In this document: in pieces, positions 16,866 to 25,487 of the stretch
Position numbering within the stretch: position 1 is the stretch's first letter
How the letters are laid out: each line of letters opens with the position of its first letter
NCBI RefSeq assembly: GCF_016743775.1
Contig: NZ_JAEQMY010000003.1
Span: 62,001 to 126,000 of the forward strand
Length of the DNA stretch: 64,000 nt
Reading direction: 5' to 3'
Source of the DNA: Microvirga aerilata
GTDB lineage: Bacteria; Pseudomonadota; Alphaproteobacteria; Rhizobiales; Beijerinckiaceae
Notes under the pieces: generated by a model
Database searches by the model: none
What the model was told of the DNA's origin: nothing
What the model saw: the letters and a program-made list of their open reading frames with translations, nothing else
Translations under genes and position numbers: made by a program

Positions 16866-17033
16866 ATGCGTGAAGTTTTGATGGTCTATCTGGGCGGCGT
16901 GATACTGCTCCTGATGGTGTCGACCATGATCGACGGCGAGGAAGGGGTCAGTCTCGACCACATTCTGATCGCAGGCTTCGGATGGCCGATCCTCACCCCC
17001 ATCCTGGCCCTGAGAGCCTGGAGCAATCGCTGA
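16866..17033 (+). CDS. 55-residue small membrane protein
   Basis: ATG at 16866 follows GGGGCTGAGGG. The product starts with a hydrophobic helix (VLMVYLGGVILLLMVSTMI), has a short acidic loop (DGEEGVSLDH), then a second weakly hydrophobic helix (ILIAGFGWPILTPILAL) and ends RAWSNR. Two-helix hairpin topology is likely. Family unknown. It lies divergent from nepR and upstream of the large sensor kinase. Confidence 0.6.
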   Translation: MREVLMVYLGGVILLLMVSTMIDGEEGVSLDHILIAGFGWPILTPILALRAWSNR

Positions 17034-17151
17034 GAGCCAGGGTGCTTTCCGCTCCCGAACCTTGCAACGAAGTGCCTGCCGTCCTTGTGCGTTAGTGCGA
17101 ATCCGGCCCTTCCCAAGACGCCGCAGGTCCCTATAAAGCCGGGGTCACTCG

Positions 17152-20100
17152 GTGGTGATCCACCGCAAGAGGTCTCTTAAAGCTGGAAGGGCCCGAAAAG
17201 GCTCTGTTCGGGGCGTCATGCAAACCATTCCGCCGTCGCCGCAGACGGATCTGGCTCCATCTGCGCCCGACCGGACGGGCTTCCGGGGAGTGCGCCTGTC
17301 GCTGAGGTCTCAGCTTGCTCTTCTGTGCGCAGGCCTGGTTCTTCCGATCCTTGTGTTTGTCGGCTTCATTCTCTGGCAGTTCGCCGCGGCAGAGCGTGCC
17401 CGGCTCGAGGGCGATGCTCTGGATACGGCCCATGGAATCGCGGCAGCGGTGGATCGGGAGCTGACCGGCTTGCGCTCGGCCCTGGGCGTGCTGGTCTATT
17501 CCACGTATCTTCAGCGGAACGACCTGGAGAGCTTTCACCGGCAGCTGAATCAGGCTGGCCTGGCGGAGGGGCTCAACGTGGTTCTTCGGACGCCGGACGG
17601 CCAGGAGCTCGTCAATGCACGGCGGCCGCGTGGGGAGCCGCTGCCCAGAGTCGTGCTTCCTGGCGATCCTGAAGTGATCGCCTCGAGACAGCCGGTCGTT
17701 TCCGGCTTTTTCTCCCGCACGAACTCGGCTGAGGCTGCCTTCGCGATCACGACGCCCGTGATGCGCGACGGGGCAGTGGCCTATCTGCTCTCGATCAGCG
17801 CCCCCGTTCAACGTCTTCAGAGGCTCGCCGCAGGCGGGGGTGTTCCCCAGGGCTGGACCGTCGCGATCATCGACCGCCAAGGCACCATCCTCGCACGCAA
17901 CACCCGTCACGCGGAGTTTGCCGGCAAGCCTGCGACGAAGGACCTGCAGGAGAACACCACCGGCCTCGAGGGCACCTGGAAAGGCTTCACCATCGATGGG
18001 CAGGCCGTTCTCGGCGCTTATGCCCGTTCCCAGTTGTCCGACTGGCGCGTTGCGGTCGGGGTACGCGATTCGGATCTTGCCGCGCCTCTCAGGCGATCCC
18101 TTTGGTACATGGCCTGGTTCGGAGCCGCCCTCACGCTTCTTTCGATGATTCTGGCCTTGTTCTTTGGGCGGCGCATCACCGGTCCCATGCTGATGCTGGC
18201 GGAGCGGGCGGCCGCGCTGGGGCGCGGCGAGACCGTTGAGCCCTTGCCCACGCGGCTGCGCGAGGTGGCCAAGGTCGGAGATGCGCTGACGGCCGCATCC
18301 GTGGACCTGCGCGCCCGCGAGCGGGAGCGGAACGCGGCGGAGACGGCGCTTCGCGAAAGCGTGGCGCTTCTTGAGGCGATCGGCGCCTCCACCCCGAACC
18401 TGGTTTATGCCAAGGACCGGGACGGCCGGATGATCTATGCGAATCCCGCGACGCTCGCCGCCCTTGGAATGCCGGCCGAGCGCGTCCTGGGGCGCACCTC
18501 GCTCGATTTCATCGCGGATCCCGTGGAAGGTGAGGCACATGCCGCCAATGACCGCCAGGTGGTCGAGACCGGTCGTGTCGAGGTGGTTGACGAGGTTTTC
18601 ACGTCGCCTGAGGGCGCCACCACGATCTATCGCACCACGAAAGCACCTCTGCGCGACCTGAGCGGCCGGATCATCGGCGTTGCCGGCATGTCGGTGGACA
18701 TGACCGACCAGCGCGCCATGGAGGCTGCCTTACGGGCAAGCGAGGAGCGCTTCCGTTTCGCCCTCGAGGCGGCCGGCGGCATCGGAACGTGGGACTGGGA
18801 CGTCCCGACAGACCGGATTCACACCAACGATGCCTTCGCGGTTCTCTTCGGGGTCGATCCGAAGAAAGCGGCGGAAGGAGCCCCCGTCTCGGCATACCTG
18901 GCCGGCATGCATCCCGAGGACCGCGACCACGTCACCGCCGAGATCGAGCGGGCCCTGGCGGACGGCAGCGATTTCTCGGCCGAATACCGGGTGATCGGGC
19001 TGGGAGGAGCCACCCGTTGGGTGACGGCCCGCGGCCGCTGCTATCACGACGAGGCAGGCGGTCCGGCGCGCTTTCCGGGGGTCGTCATCGACATCACCGA
19101 GCGCAAGCGCACGGAAGAGGCCTTGGCCGAGAGCCAGCGCCGCCTGCAGGCCATTCTCGACACCGTTCCGGTCGGCATCGTCATCGCGGAAGCACCCTCG
19201 GGGCGCATCATCGGCGGCAATCCTCAGGTCGAGCGCATCTTCGGGCATCCGGTCCTGCCCTCGGATAGCCTGGAAAGCTACCGGGAATGGGTCTGCTACC
19301 ATCCGGACGGGCGGCAGGTGGAAGGGCCGGAATACCCGCTCTCCCGCGCCCTCCTAGGCCAGGAGGAGCGGCCCGAACTGGAGGTGCTGTACCAGCGCGG
19401 CGACGGCCGCAAGACCTGGGTCCGCCTGATTGCGGCGCCCGTCAGGGACGGCTCCGGGCAGATCGTCGCCGGAGTGGTGGCGTGCCTCGACATTGACCAG
19501 GAAAAACGGGTCGGGGAGGCGCTCAGAGAGTTCAACGCCACCCTGGAGCAGCGCATCGCCGAGGCTATCGCCGAGCGGGAAAAGATCGAAGCCCAGCTCC
19601 GCCAGGCCCAGAAGATGGAGGCGGTTGGCCGACTCACGGGCGGTGTCGCGCACGATTTCAACAACCTGCTCACCGTTGTGACAGGCAATCTCGACATGCT
19701 CCGGCGCAGGGTTGAAGGATCGGGCGACGGAAGGCTGATCCGCAACCTCGACAACGCCCTGGAGGGGGCCAGGCGCGCGGGCCAGCTCACCCATCGCCTG
19801 CTCGCCTTCTCGCGCCAGTCCCCGCTCCAGCCGGAGGTTCTGGATCTGAACAAGATCGTCTCCGGCATGTCCGAGCTGCTCCGGCGCACCATCGGCGAGA
19901 ACATCGCCATCGAGACGGTGCTGGCCGGCGGGCTCTGGCGCACGGAGGCAGACCCGAACCAGCTGGAAAGCGCCGTGCTCAACCTTGCGGTCAACGCCCG
20001 CGACGCCATGCCCGACGGGGGCAAGCTGACCCTGGAAACCGCCAACGCCTACCTGGACGAGGCCTATGCGGCCAGCACGAACGGGGAGGTGAAGGCGGGC

Positions 20101-20763
20101 CAATACGTGATGGTAAGCGTATCCGACACCGGAACGGGAATGACCCCCGATGTGAGGGCGAAGGTGTTCGAGCCCTTCTTCACCACCAAGCCGGTGGGCA
20201 AGGGGACAGGGCTCGGCCTGGCCCAGGTCTACGGCTTTGCCCGGCAGTCGGGCGGCCACGCGGCGATCTATTCAGAGCCCGGCGAAGGCACGACCGTCAA
20301 GCTCTACTTCCCCCGCATCCTCCGCAGCGACGATAAGGTCCGGAGCCCTCAGGCGGAGGAGCCGGTTGCGGCGCCTCCGGCCGCGGTCAAGGGAGAAACG
20401 ATCCTTGTCGTGGAGGACGAGATCATGGTGCGGGAGTTCTCGATCTCCGTTCTGGAGGAGGCAGGCTACCGGGTGCTGTCGGCAGAGGATGGACCGACCG
20501 CCCTGAAGCTCCTGGAGGCGCATCGCCACGAGATCGCCCTTCTGTTCACAGATGTGGTGCTGACCGGGCCCATGAACGGGCGCAAGGTGGCGGATGAGGC
20601 GCTGAGGCTTCGCCCCGATCTGAAGGTGCTGTTCACCACAGGCTACACGCGCAACGCCATCATCCACCATGGACGCCTGGACGAGGGGGTGCACCTGATC
20701 ACCAAGCCCTTCGCGGCGGCGAGCCTAGCCGAACGCGTGAGAGGGCTTCTCGACGGGGCTTGA
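17152..20763 (+). CDS. Membrane-bound hybrid sensor histidine kinase with three PAS domains
   Basis: Up to 1203 residues from a GTG at 17152; an ATG at 17218 (MQTIPPSPQ) is an equally good start and gives 1181. Order: transmembrane helix (LALLCAGLVLPILVFVGFIL), extracytoplasmic Cache-like sensor of about 230 residues, second helix (WFGAALTLLSMILALFFG), HAMP, three PAS/PAC units with ITERKR and VDMTDQ ends, HisKA box GGVAHDFNNLL with the phospho-His at bases 19651-19653, HATPase (NLAVNARDAMPDGG, GTGLGLA) and a receiver with Asp at 20551-20553 (FTDVVLTGPM). It senses an external ligand plus internal cues; the output regulator is not evident, though the receiver gene at 15415 is a candidate. Confidence 0.9.
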   Translation: MVIHRKRSLKAGRARKGSVRGVMQTIPPSPQTDLAPSAPDRTGFRGVRLSLRSQLALLCAGLVLPILVFVGFILWQFAAAERARLEGDALDTAHGIAAAVDRELTGLRSALGVLVYSTYLQRNDLESFHRQLNQAGLAEGLNVVLRTPDGQELVNARRPRGEPLPRVVLPGDPEVIASRQPVVSGFFSRTNSAEAAFAITTPVMRDGAVAYLLSISAPVQRLQRLAAGGGVPQGWTVAIIDRQGTILARNTRHAEFAGKPATKDLQENTTGLEGTWKGFTIDGQAVLGAYARSQLSDWRVAVGVRDSDLAAPLRRSLWYMAWFGAALTLLSMILALFFGRRITGPMLMLAERAAALGRGETVEPLPTRLREVAKVGDALTAASVDLRARERERNAAETALRESVALLEAIGASTPNLVYAKDRDGRMIYANPATLAALGMPAERVLGRTSLDFIADPVEGEAHAANDRQVVETGRVEVVDEVFTSPEGATTIYRTTKAPLRDLSGRIIGVAGMSVDMTDQRAMEAALRASEERFRFALEAAGGIGTWDWDVPTDRIHTNDAFAVLFGVDPKKAAEGAPVSAYLAGMHPEDRDHVTAEIERALADGSDFSAEYRVIGLGGATRWVTARGRCYHDEAGGPARFPGVVIDITERKRTEEALAESQRRLQAILDTVPVGIVIAEAPSGRIIGGNPQVERIFGHPVLPSDSLESYREWVCYHPDGRQVEGPEYPLSRALLGQEERPELEVLYQRGDGRKTWVRLIAAPVRDGSGQIVAGVVACLDIDQEKRVGEALREFNATLEQRIAEAIAEREKIEAQLRQAQKMEAVGRLTGGVAHDFNNLLTVVTGNLDMLRRRVEGSGDGRLIRNLDNALEGARRAGQLTHRLLAFSRQSPLQPEVLDLNKIVSGMSELLRRTIGENIAIETVLAGGLWRTEADPNQLESAVLNLAVNARDAMPDGGKLTLETANAYLDEAYAASTNGEVKAGQYVMVSVSDTGTGMTPDVRAKVFEPFFTTKPVGKGTGLGLAQVYGFARQSGGHAAIYSEPGEGTTVKLYFPRILRSDDKVRSPQAEEPVAAPPAAVKGETILVVEDEIMVREFSISVLEEAGYRVLSAEDGPTALKLLEAHRHEIALLFTDVVLTGPMNGRKVADEALRLRPDLKVLFTTGYTRNAIIHHGRLDEGVHLITKPFAAASLAERVRGLLDGA

Positions 20764-20865
20764 GCCTCTCCACCGCCAATATTCCGACGGCGCTAGGACT
20801 CTTACGTATTCCCTAGCGTAACCTGAATTGATAATCTTGGCCGTTAGTTGTCTTGGAAGACGTTG

Positions 20866-21264
20866 ATGGCCAGAACGATCCTTTCCGCCGCGGTTCTCTT
20901 GGCGAGCCTTGGCGCATCGCAGGCCCAGACGGGGTGTTATCCGCGTCTGGGAGCCTATAGCGGGCAGTATGAGGGTTCGTGCCCGAATGCCGGCCTCAAA
21001 TGGACGGCCGTTGAAAACACCCTTGGGGCGTTCGGCCGGAACTGCAGCGACGAGCCCTGGACCTATAATCGCAAGGTAAGGACGTTCTACAATCCCAAGG
21101 CGAACGAAGTCTTCGCCATGCAGGATTGCGACGCGCCGGGCGCTGGCCAGAGCTCAGGCATCGTGAAGATCAGCGTCGCCTCCGATGCGGTGCGCCGGTT
21201 TCATGAGAACAAAATTCCGCTCCAGGACAAATCCGCTCGACCGCTCCTTGCGCCCTCCCGTTGA
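20866..21264 (+). CDS. Small secreted protein of unknown function
   Basis: 132 residues with a signal peptide (MARTILSAAVLLASLGASQA). The mature protein has five cysteines (TGCYPRLG, SCPNAG, NCSDEPW, DCDAPG), suggesting periplasmic disulfides, and an aromatic-rich middle. The ATG at 20866 is chosen over an upstream TTG because GGAAG lies 8 bases before it. I do not recognise a family. Confidence 0.7.
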   Translation: MARTILSAAVLLASLGASQAQTGCYPRLGAYSGQYEGSCPNAGLKWTAVENTLGAFGRNCSDEPWTYNRKVRTFYNPKANEVFAMQDCDAPGAGQSSGIVKISVASDAVRRFHENKIPLQDKSARPLLAPSR

Positions 21265-21344
21265 TCCCGGGGTTGCCGAAGGGGAGCGCCGCGACACAGG
21301 TCTCGGGCATCGACGGTTAGCAATTTTTAAGGACTGTTCACCAT

Positions 21345-21373
21345 AGGCTCCTGGTTCGGAACACCAGGAGCCT
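21345..21373 (+). promoter_or_regulatory. Hairpin that buries the ribosome site of the 38-residue gene
   Basis: A perfect 10-base inverted repeat, AGGCTCCTGG (21345-21354) and CCAGGAGCCT (21364-21373), encloses a 9-base loop. The 3' arm contains the AGGAG ribosome site (21366-21370) for the ATG at 21378. Folded RNA would block initiation. No T-run follows, so it is not an ordinary terminator. Confidence 0.6.
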
Positions 21374-21377
21374 TGTC

Positions 21378-21494
21378 ATGCGTAGCCTCAGCCTCTCGCT
21401 TTTCCTGATTGCCTCGATGGCGATGGCAGCGCCGCTCATGCTGGTCTTCATGGTTGTGGCGAGCGTGGTGGCTTCGGCGCTGTTTCTGTCCTGA
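21378..21494 (+). CDS. 38-residue hydrophobic peptide
   Basis: The gene encodes an almost entirely hydrophobic 38-residue peptide, MRSLSLSLFLIASMAM then AAPLMLVFMVVASVVASALFLS. AGGAG lies 7 bases before the ATG. It could be a single membrane-spanning peptide or a toxin-like peptide; I know no family. The hairpin over its ribosome site suggests translation is conditional. Confidence 0.5.
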   Translation: MRSLSLSLFLIASMAMAAPLMLVFMVVASVVASALFLS

Positions 21495-21599
21495 TTTGCC
21501 GCCGGCAACAATCAGGAATAATGGAAGCATCCAGCAAGTATAATCCTATTGCGATGCAGATGCATCGGATGACGCCCGAGTAGCGCCTGAAGTAAATCT

Positions 21600-21624
21600 G
21601 GAACTCAGGGTGAACAGGGGCGTT
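21600..21624 (+). promoter_or_regulatory. Consensus EcfG-type promoter for the secreted protein gene at 21656
   Basis: GGAAC (21600-21604), 16 bases, CGTT (21621-21624): perfect match to the general-stress consensus. The predicted leader to the ATG is about 25 nt. Confidence 0.7.
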
Positions 21625-21655
21625 GGATCGCGATTATTGAATAGGGAATTTGCCT

Positions 21656-21994
21656 ATGAGAAAAATCGCTATCCTTGCAGCTGCCATGATCGGCTCCAGC
21701 TTGATTGGTGCATCGCCGTCGATGGCTCAGCCGCAGCTGAATTTCGGCATCGGCCCTGACGGGCGTCCTCAAATCGGCGTCCGCGATCCGGCGCAAGAAC
21801 GGTACGAGCGTCGCGAGAGGTGGCGTGAGCGTCGCGAGTCGGACCGCGCGCGGGCTTACGAGGAAGGGCGCCGGGATGCGCGCCGCGACTCGCGGAGCTA
21901 TGGTGCTTACGAGTCCAACTGCCGCAACATCACCATTCAGGAAGAGAATGAGTGGGGCCGCACCGTGACCCGCCGGATCCGGCGCTGCGACTGA
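21656..21994 (+). CDS. Small secreted Arg/Glu-rich protein, probable stress protein
   Basis: 112 residues: signal peptide (MRKIAILAAAMIGSSLIGAS to about residue 24, MAQ), then a short segment NFGIGPDGRPQIGVRD, a strongly charged helical stretch full of Arg and Glu (QERYERRERWRERRES), and a C-terminal part with two cysteines (SNCRNITIQEE, RRC). Family unknown to me. A consensus EcfG promoter lies directly upstream, which makes general-stress induction likely. Confidence 0.7.
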   Translation: MRKIAILAAAMIGSSLIGASPSMAQPQLNFGIGPDGRPQIGVRDPAQERYERRERWRERRESDRARAYEEGRRDARRDSRSYGAYESNCRNITIQEENEWGRTVTRRIRRCD

Positions 21995-22027
21995 CGAACG
22001 CGAACCCTCGCACGAGGCCACTGGTCC

Positions 22028-22297
22028 TTACGTGCGAGGGTTTGGCATTGCGGCCATGAGCTTTGGAAGATCCTGCGTCATCCAGGCCACCATCTCATGG
22101 TTGGTTTGAAGGTGATCCGGCATGGGAATGAACGGCCGTGACGGTTCGATCTCCGCATCCCCGCCATCGGCAAGAACGGCTGCATCCGTGTAGGGGATTA
22201 TAGTCCTCGCGCGTGCGTCTCCAAACCAGAAGAGCAGCAGCCAAAGCATCCCGAAGAAACTGACGGCAATCATGAGCAGGGATACTGCCAAGTCCAT
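22028..22297 (-). CDS. Small single-helix membrane protein
   Basis: 89 residues starting MDLAVSLLMIAVSFFGML; a single N-terminal helix (about 4-25) is followed by a hydrophilic tail with many prolines (EPSRPFIPMPDHL) and an amphipathic end. The frame continues upstream into tRNA-Leu, so the start must be at or after the tRNA; 22297 is the first Met giving a sensible protein, with a weak AAGG before it. Function unknown. Confidence 0.5.
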   Translation of the reverse strand: MDLAVSLLMIAVSFFGMLWLLLFWFGDARARTIIPYTDAAVLADGGDAEIEPSRPFIPMPDHLQTNHEMVAWMTQDLPKLMAAMPNPRT

Positions 22298-22409
22298 AAG
22301 CAATGGCCTTTTCCTAAGGCCACCCAGCTTGCCAGTATGCCTGCGAGAGTCAATTCCAACTATCGAATATCCGGACCGCTGCGCGTGAAAGGTCGGGAAT
22401 TCTTGAGGA

Positions 22410-22495
22410 TGGTGCGGACGGCGGGGGTCGAACCCGCACGGGCAAAGCCCGAGGGATTTTAAGTCCCTTGCGTCTACCAGTTTCGCCACGTCCGC
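22410..22495 (-). tRNA. tRNA-Leu (anticodon UAA)
   Basis: Minus-strand cloverleaf with acceptor GCGGACG/CGTCCGC, TTCGAAC T-loop, a long variable arm of the class II kind and anticodon TAA inside CTTAAAA. The 3' CCA is encoded (22410-22412 on the plus strand). Confidence 0.95.
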
Positions 22496-22566
22496 TTCAG
22501 CCACGAGGGTTATCGGGCCGCGAGCCCAAGCGCAAGTGCAACTGTGCGGGCCTCTGGACGGGAGCC

Positions 22567-23754
22567 CTATTCAGGGGTGTGGACGCCGTAAAGCCAGTCG
22601 TACCGCTTGGTCATGCCCTCCGGTCCAAGATGGCGCATGACCAGGTTGCGCCCGAAGGCCACGAGGGCACCTGCATGATAGATGCGCCCGTTCCGGCGCG
22701 CCTCGGTCTGGACCCGCCTCGCGCGGCCGAGGCGCTGCTCCTCATAAACCTGCAGAAGCCTTGGAATGTCCGGCTGCTCCCCGCCCAGGAGGGACGCAAG
22801 GGTGGCGGCGTCCTCGATGGCGAGCGCCGCGCCCTGGGCCAGGAAGGGCAGGACTGGGTGCCCGGCATCGCCGAGGAGAGCGATGCGCGCACCCGCGAGC
22901 CGTTTCGCGGGATGGTCGTAGAGCGACCAGCGCAGCCATTCGGGCGGCTGGGCCAGAAGGAATTTCAACGCAGGCGCCGCCGAGGCATAGCGGGCCAACA
23001 GGTCATCCCGGTTCCCTGGGGCGGCCCAGCCTTCCACGGGGATCGTGCTTCTCTCGATCGCCACGACGTTGACGAGACGGCCGCCGGCAATCGGGTAGTG
23101 CACCACGTGGCCCTGCGGGCCGAGCCACAACCCGGTCTCGTCACCGGCCAGTTCCGCCGGAGCCGCGCTTCGCTCGAAGGTGGCCCGCCAGGCGATGAAC
23201 CTGCGGAAGGCCGGGGCATCACTGTCCCCGAGCGCCTGCCTGACCTTTGACCAGACCCCATCGGCTCCGATGACCATGTCGGCCGTGACGCTCTCGCGCG
23301 CTCCGCCGGCTGAAGTCCAGGTGAGAGCGGCCTGGCCCGGCCCGTCCTCCACGCTCTCGACCGTCCGGCCCATGACGAGGCGGATCGAGGGCTCGGAGCG
23401 GACGGCATCGAGGAGCAGGGTTTGGAGGTCGGCCCGGTGCACCACCCAGTAGGGCGCCCCGAAGCGCTCGCGCATGAAGGCTCCCAGCGCCACTTGCCCG
23501 ATGGGCTTGCCCGAGCGGATGCTGCGCACGACCACCCGCCGCGGCTCGGTGACGACCCGGCGCAGGGCCGCGCTCAAGCCCAGCTTCATCAGAATCCGGC
23601 TGGCGTTCGGCGAGAGCTGGAGGCCGGCGCCGACCTCGCTGAAGCCGGTTCGCCGTTCGATGAGCGTGACGGCGTGGCCCTGGCGCGCAAGCGCCAGCGC
23701 CGCCGTCAGGCCACCGATGCCGGCGCCGACGACCGCAATCGACAGATGGGGCAC
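22567..23754 (-). CDS. FAD-dependent aromatic-ring monooxygenase (salicylate/3-hydroxybenzoate hydroxylase type)
   Basis: 395 residues of the group A flavoprotein monooxygenase family: GAGIGGLTAALALARQG Rossmann motif at 9-25, the DG motif (VIGADGVWSKVR) near 163, and the GDAGHPVLPFLAQGAALAIED block near 298. These enzymes use NAD(P)H to hydroxylate aromatics; the substrate cannot be decided from sequence. It begins with GTG, one base from the stop codon of the zinc-finger gene, so the two are probably one transcript. Confidence 0.88.
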   Translation of the reverse strand: MPHLSIAVVGAGIGGLTAALALARQGHAVTLIERRTGFSEVGAGLQLSPNASRILMKLGLSAALRRVVTEPRRVVVRSIRSGKPIGQVALGAFMRERFGAPYWVVHRADLQTLLLDAVRSEPSIRLVMGRTVESVEDGPGQAALTWTSAGGARESVTADMVIGADGVWSKVRQALGDSDAPAFRRFIAWRATFERSAAPAELAGDETGLWLGPQGHVVHYPIAGGRLVNVVAIERSTIPVEGWAAPGNRDDLLARYASAAPALKFLLAQPPEWLRWSLYDHPAKRLAGARIALLGDAGHPVLPFLAQGAALAIEDAATLASLLGGEQPDIPRLLQVYEEQRLGRARRVQTEARRNGRIYHAGALVAFGRNLVMRHLGPEGMTKRYDWLYGVHTPE

Positions 23755-24018
23755 TTAGCGCGAGGAATCCGAGGTTGCGAAATCGGGCTCCCACACGCAC
23801 TCGGCGGGGCGTGCCTCGTCGGCCTTCAGGGAAGGATCGTACTTGAAGAGGGTCGAGCAGTAGGAGCAGATGGTCTCGTTGTCATAGCCCATGTCGATGA
23901 AGACATGGGGGTGATCGAAGGGAGGCGTCGCTCCGATGCACATGAACTCCTTCGAGCCCACGTGAATGACGGGAACGCCCGGATCGTTGTGGAAGTGGGG
24001 TGTGCCTTTGTCAGCCAT
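23755..24018 (-). CDS. CHCC zinc-finger domain protein
   Basis: 87 residues with the zf-CHCC fold: FDHPHVFIDMG, then ETICSYCSTLFKYDP, giving the His and Cys ligands. The same domain occurs in the NDUFS6 subunit of mitochondrial complex I, and the alphaproteobacterial copies are usually annotated as zinc-finger domain proteins. The ATG at 24016-24018 is used because it begins the conserved part; an in-frame extension upstream looks unrelated. It abuts the monooxygenase gene. Confidence 0.88.
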   Translation of the reverse strand: MADKGTPHFHNDPGVPVIHVGSKEFMCIGATPPFDHPHVFIDMGYDNETICSYCSTLFKYDPSLKADEARPAECVWEPDFATSDSSR

Positions 24019-24164
24019 TGCCGTTGCTCTGAAGCGATGAAATTCGCGCGCACCATAATGGCCGAACGGCCATGCGCCTAGAGCAAAATTCCAGCGATTG
24101 CATCCGGCCGCCCCGGTGCTTAGGTTGCGCCCAGCCGCCCGATCCACCGAACACCCTGGGTTCC

Positions 24165-24929
24165 ATGCGCTACTTCAATTCCAACGGCGTGAGCATCGCC
24201 TATGTGGATGTGCCGCCTCACGAGGGGCAGGGCGATCCGATCCTCCTCATCCACGGCTTCGCCTCGAACCATGTGGTGAACTGGGCGAATACGCTCTGGA
24301 TCAAAACCCTCGCGCGGGCCGGCTACCGGGTGATCGCGTTCGACAACCGGGGCCATGGAGAGAGCGAGAAGCTCTACGATCCCGAAGCCTATCACTCCTA
24401 CCGCATGGCCGAGGACGCCACCCGTCTTCTCGATCATCTCGACATCGAGCGGGCCGACGTAATGGGCTATTCCATGGGCGCGCGGATCACCGCCCATATG
24501 GCGCTCGCTGCCCCTGAGCGCATGCGCTCGGCCCTTCTCGGCGGCCTGGGCTTTCATCTCGTCGATGGGGTAGGCCTGCCGCTCGGCATCGCGGATGCCA
24601 TGGAGGTGCCCTCGCTCGATGAGCTGACCGACCCGATGCAGCGCATGTTCCGCGCCTTCGCCGAGCAGACCAGGAGCGATCTGCGGGCGCTTGCCGCCTG
24701 CATCCGCGGGTCGCGGCAGGCGCTGACCAAGGCCGAGGTCGCTTCCATCACGCTGCCGACCCTGGTGTCCGTGGGCACCAACGACGATGTGGCGGGCTCG
24801 GGCCCGGAGCTCGTCCGGCTGATGCCGAACGCGACGGCCCTCGACATCCCGGGCCGCGACCACAACCTTGCCGTGGGCGACAAGGTGCACAAGCAGGGCG
24901 TGCTGGACTTCCTGGCCGGCAGGCCCTGA
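24165..24929 (+). CDS. Alpha/beta-fold hydrolase
   Basis: 254 residues. The nucleophile elbow GYSMGA holds the catalytic serine near residue 103; HGFASNH supplies the oxyanion region; the catalytic histidine is in GRDHNLAVGD near the C-terminus. The substrate is unknown. The start at 24165 begins the domain (MRYFNSNGVSIAY). It is divergent from the zinc-finger gene and is followed by a methyltransferase gene on the same strand. Confidence 0.88.
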   Translation: MRYFNSNGVSIAYVDVPPHEGQGDPILLIHGFASNHVVNWANTLWIKTLARAGYRVIAFDNRGHGESEKLYDPEAYHSYRMAEDATRLLDHLDIERADVMGYSMGARITAHMALAAPERMRSALLGGLGFHLVDGVGLPLGIADAMEVPSLDELTDPMQRMFRAFAEQTRSDLRALAACIRGSRQALTKAEVASITLPTLVSVGTNDDVAGSGPELVRLMPNATALDIPGRDHNLAVGDKVHKQGVLDFLAGRP

Positions 24930-24986
24930 GCCCCAGCCGTCGATTTGAGGAACGGTCCCTCCGAGGCCGAGGGACAGGAGAAACGG

Positions 24987-25478
24987 ATGACCCGACTCGA
25001 CAGCGTTATTCGCCGGCTCACCGCCCAGCGCGATCTTTTGAACTGGGCCACTGAGGAGCTTGGCCCCGATGGGCTCGTGCTCGAACTCGGGCTCGGCAAC
25101 GGGCGGACCTACGATCACCTGAGAACCAAGCTGCCGGGACGCGAGATCTATGCGTTCGAGCGCTCGCCCGCAGCTCATCCCGACTGCTATCCGCCGGAGG
25201 GCTACCTGATCGTGGGCGACATCTTTGAGACCCTGCCGGCCTTTATCGAACGATTCGGTAGGGGCTCGGCGGCCCTGATCCACACCGACATCGGCACGGG
25301 CGATCAGGAGGCGAACCGCAAGCTGGCCCTGCGCCTCTCGCCGCTTCTCGAAGCCCTGCTTCGGCCGGGAGGGCTCCTCATCGCGGACCGGGCCTTCGAG
25401 CTGCCCTCCTGCGAGGACATCTCCTCGCAAACGGATGTGCCGGAGGGCCGCTACTTCGTTTATCGCCGGAACGCCTGA
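24987..25478 (+). CDS. Small class I SAM-dependent methyltransferase
   Basis: 163 residues. The glycine motif VLELGLGNGRTYDHL (about 32-46) marks a Rossmann methyltransferase, with an acidic FERSPAAH end of strand 2. The length and layout match the short Methyltransf_17 type found in alphaproteobacteria. ATG at 24987 follows an ACAGGAGA site. It probably forms an operon with the hydrolase and converges on the enoyl-CoA hydratase gene, the stops being 9 bases apart. Confidence 0.82.
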   Translation: MTRLDSVIRRLTAQRDLLNWATEELGPDGLVLELGLGNGRTYDHLRTKLPGREIYAFERSPAAHPDCYPPEGYLIVGDIFETLPAFIERFGRGSAALIHTDIGTGDQEANRKLALRLSPLLEALLRPGGLLIADRAFELPSCEDISSQTDVPEGRYFVYRRNA

Positions 25479-25487
25479 GAACGAGCA

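Noticed and set aside
22298-22504. N-terminal extension of the small membrane protein
   Set aside because: It would run through tRNA-Leu, so the peptide KLVDARDLKSLGL is a tRNA shadow.
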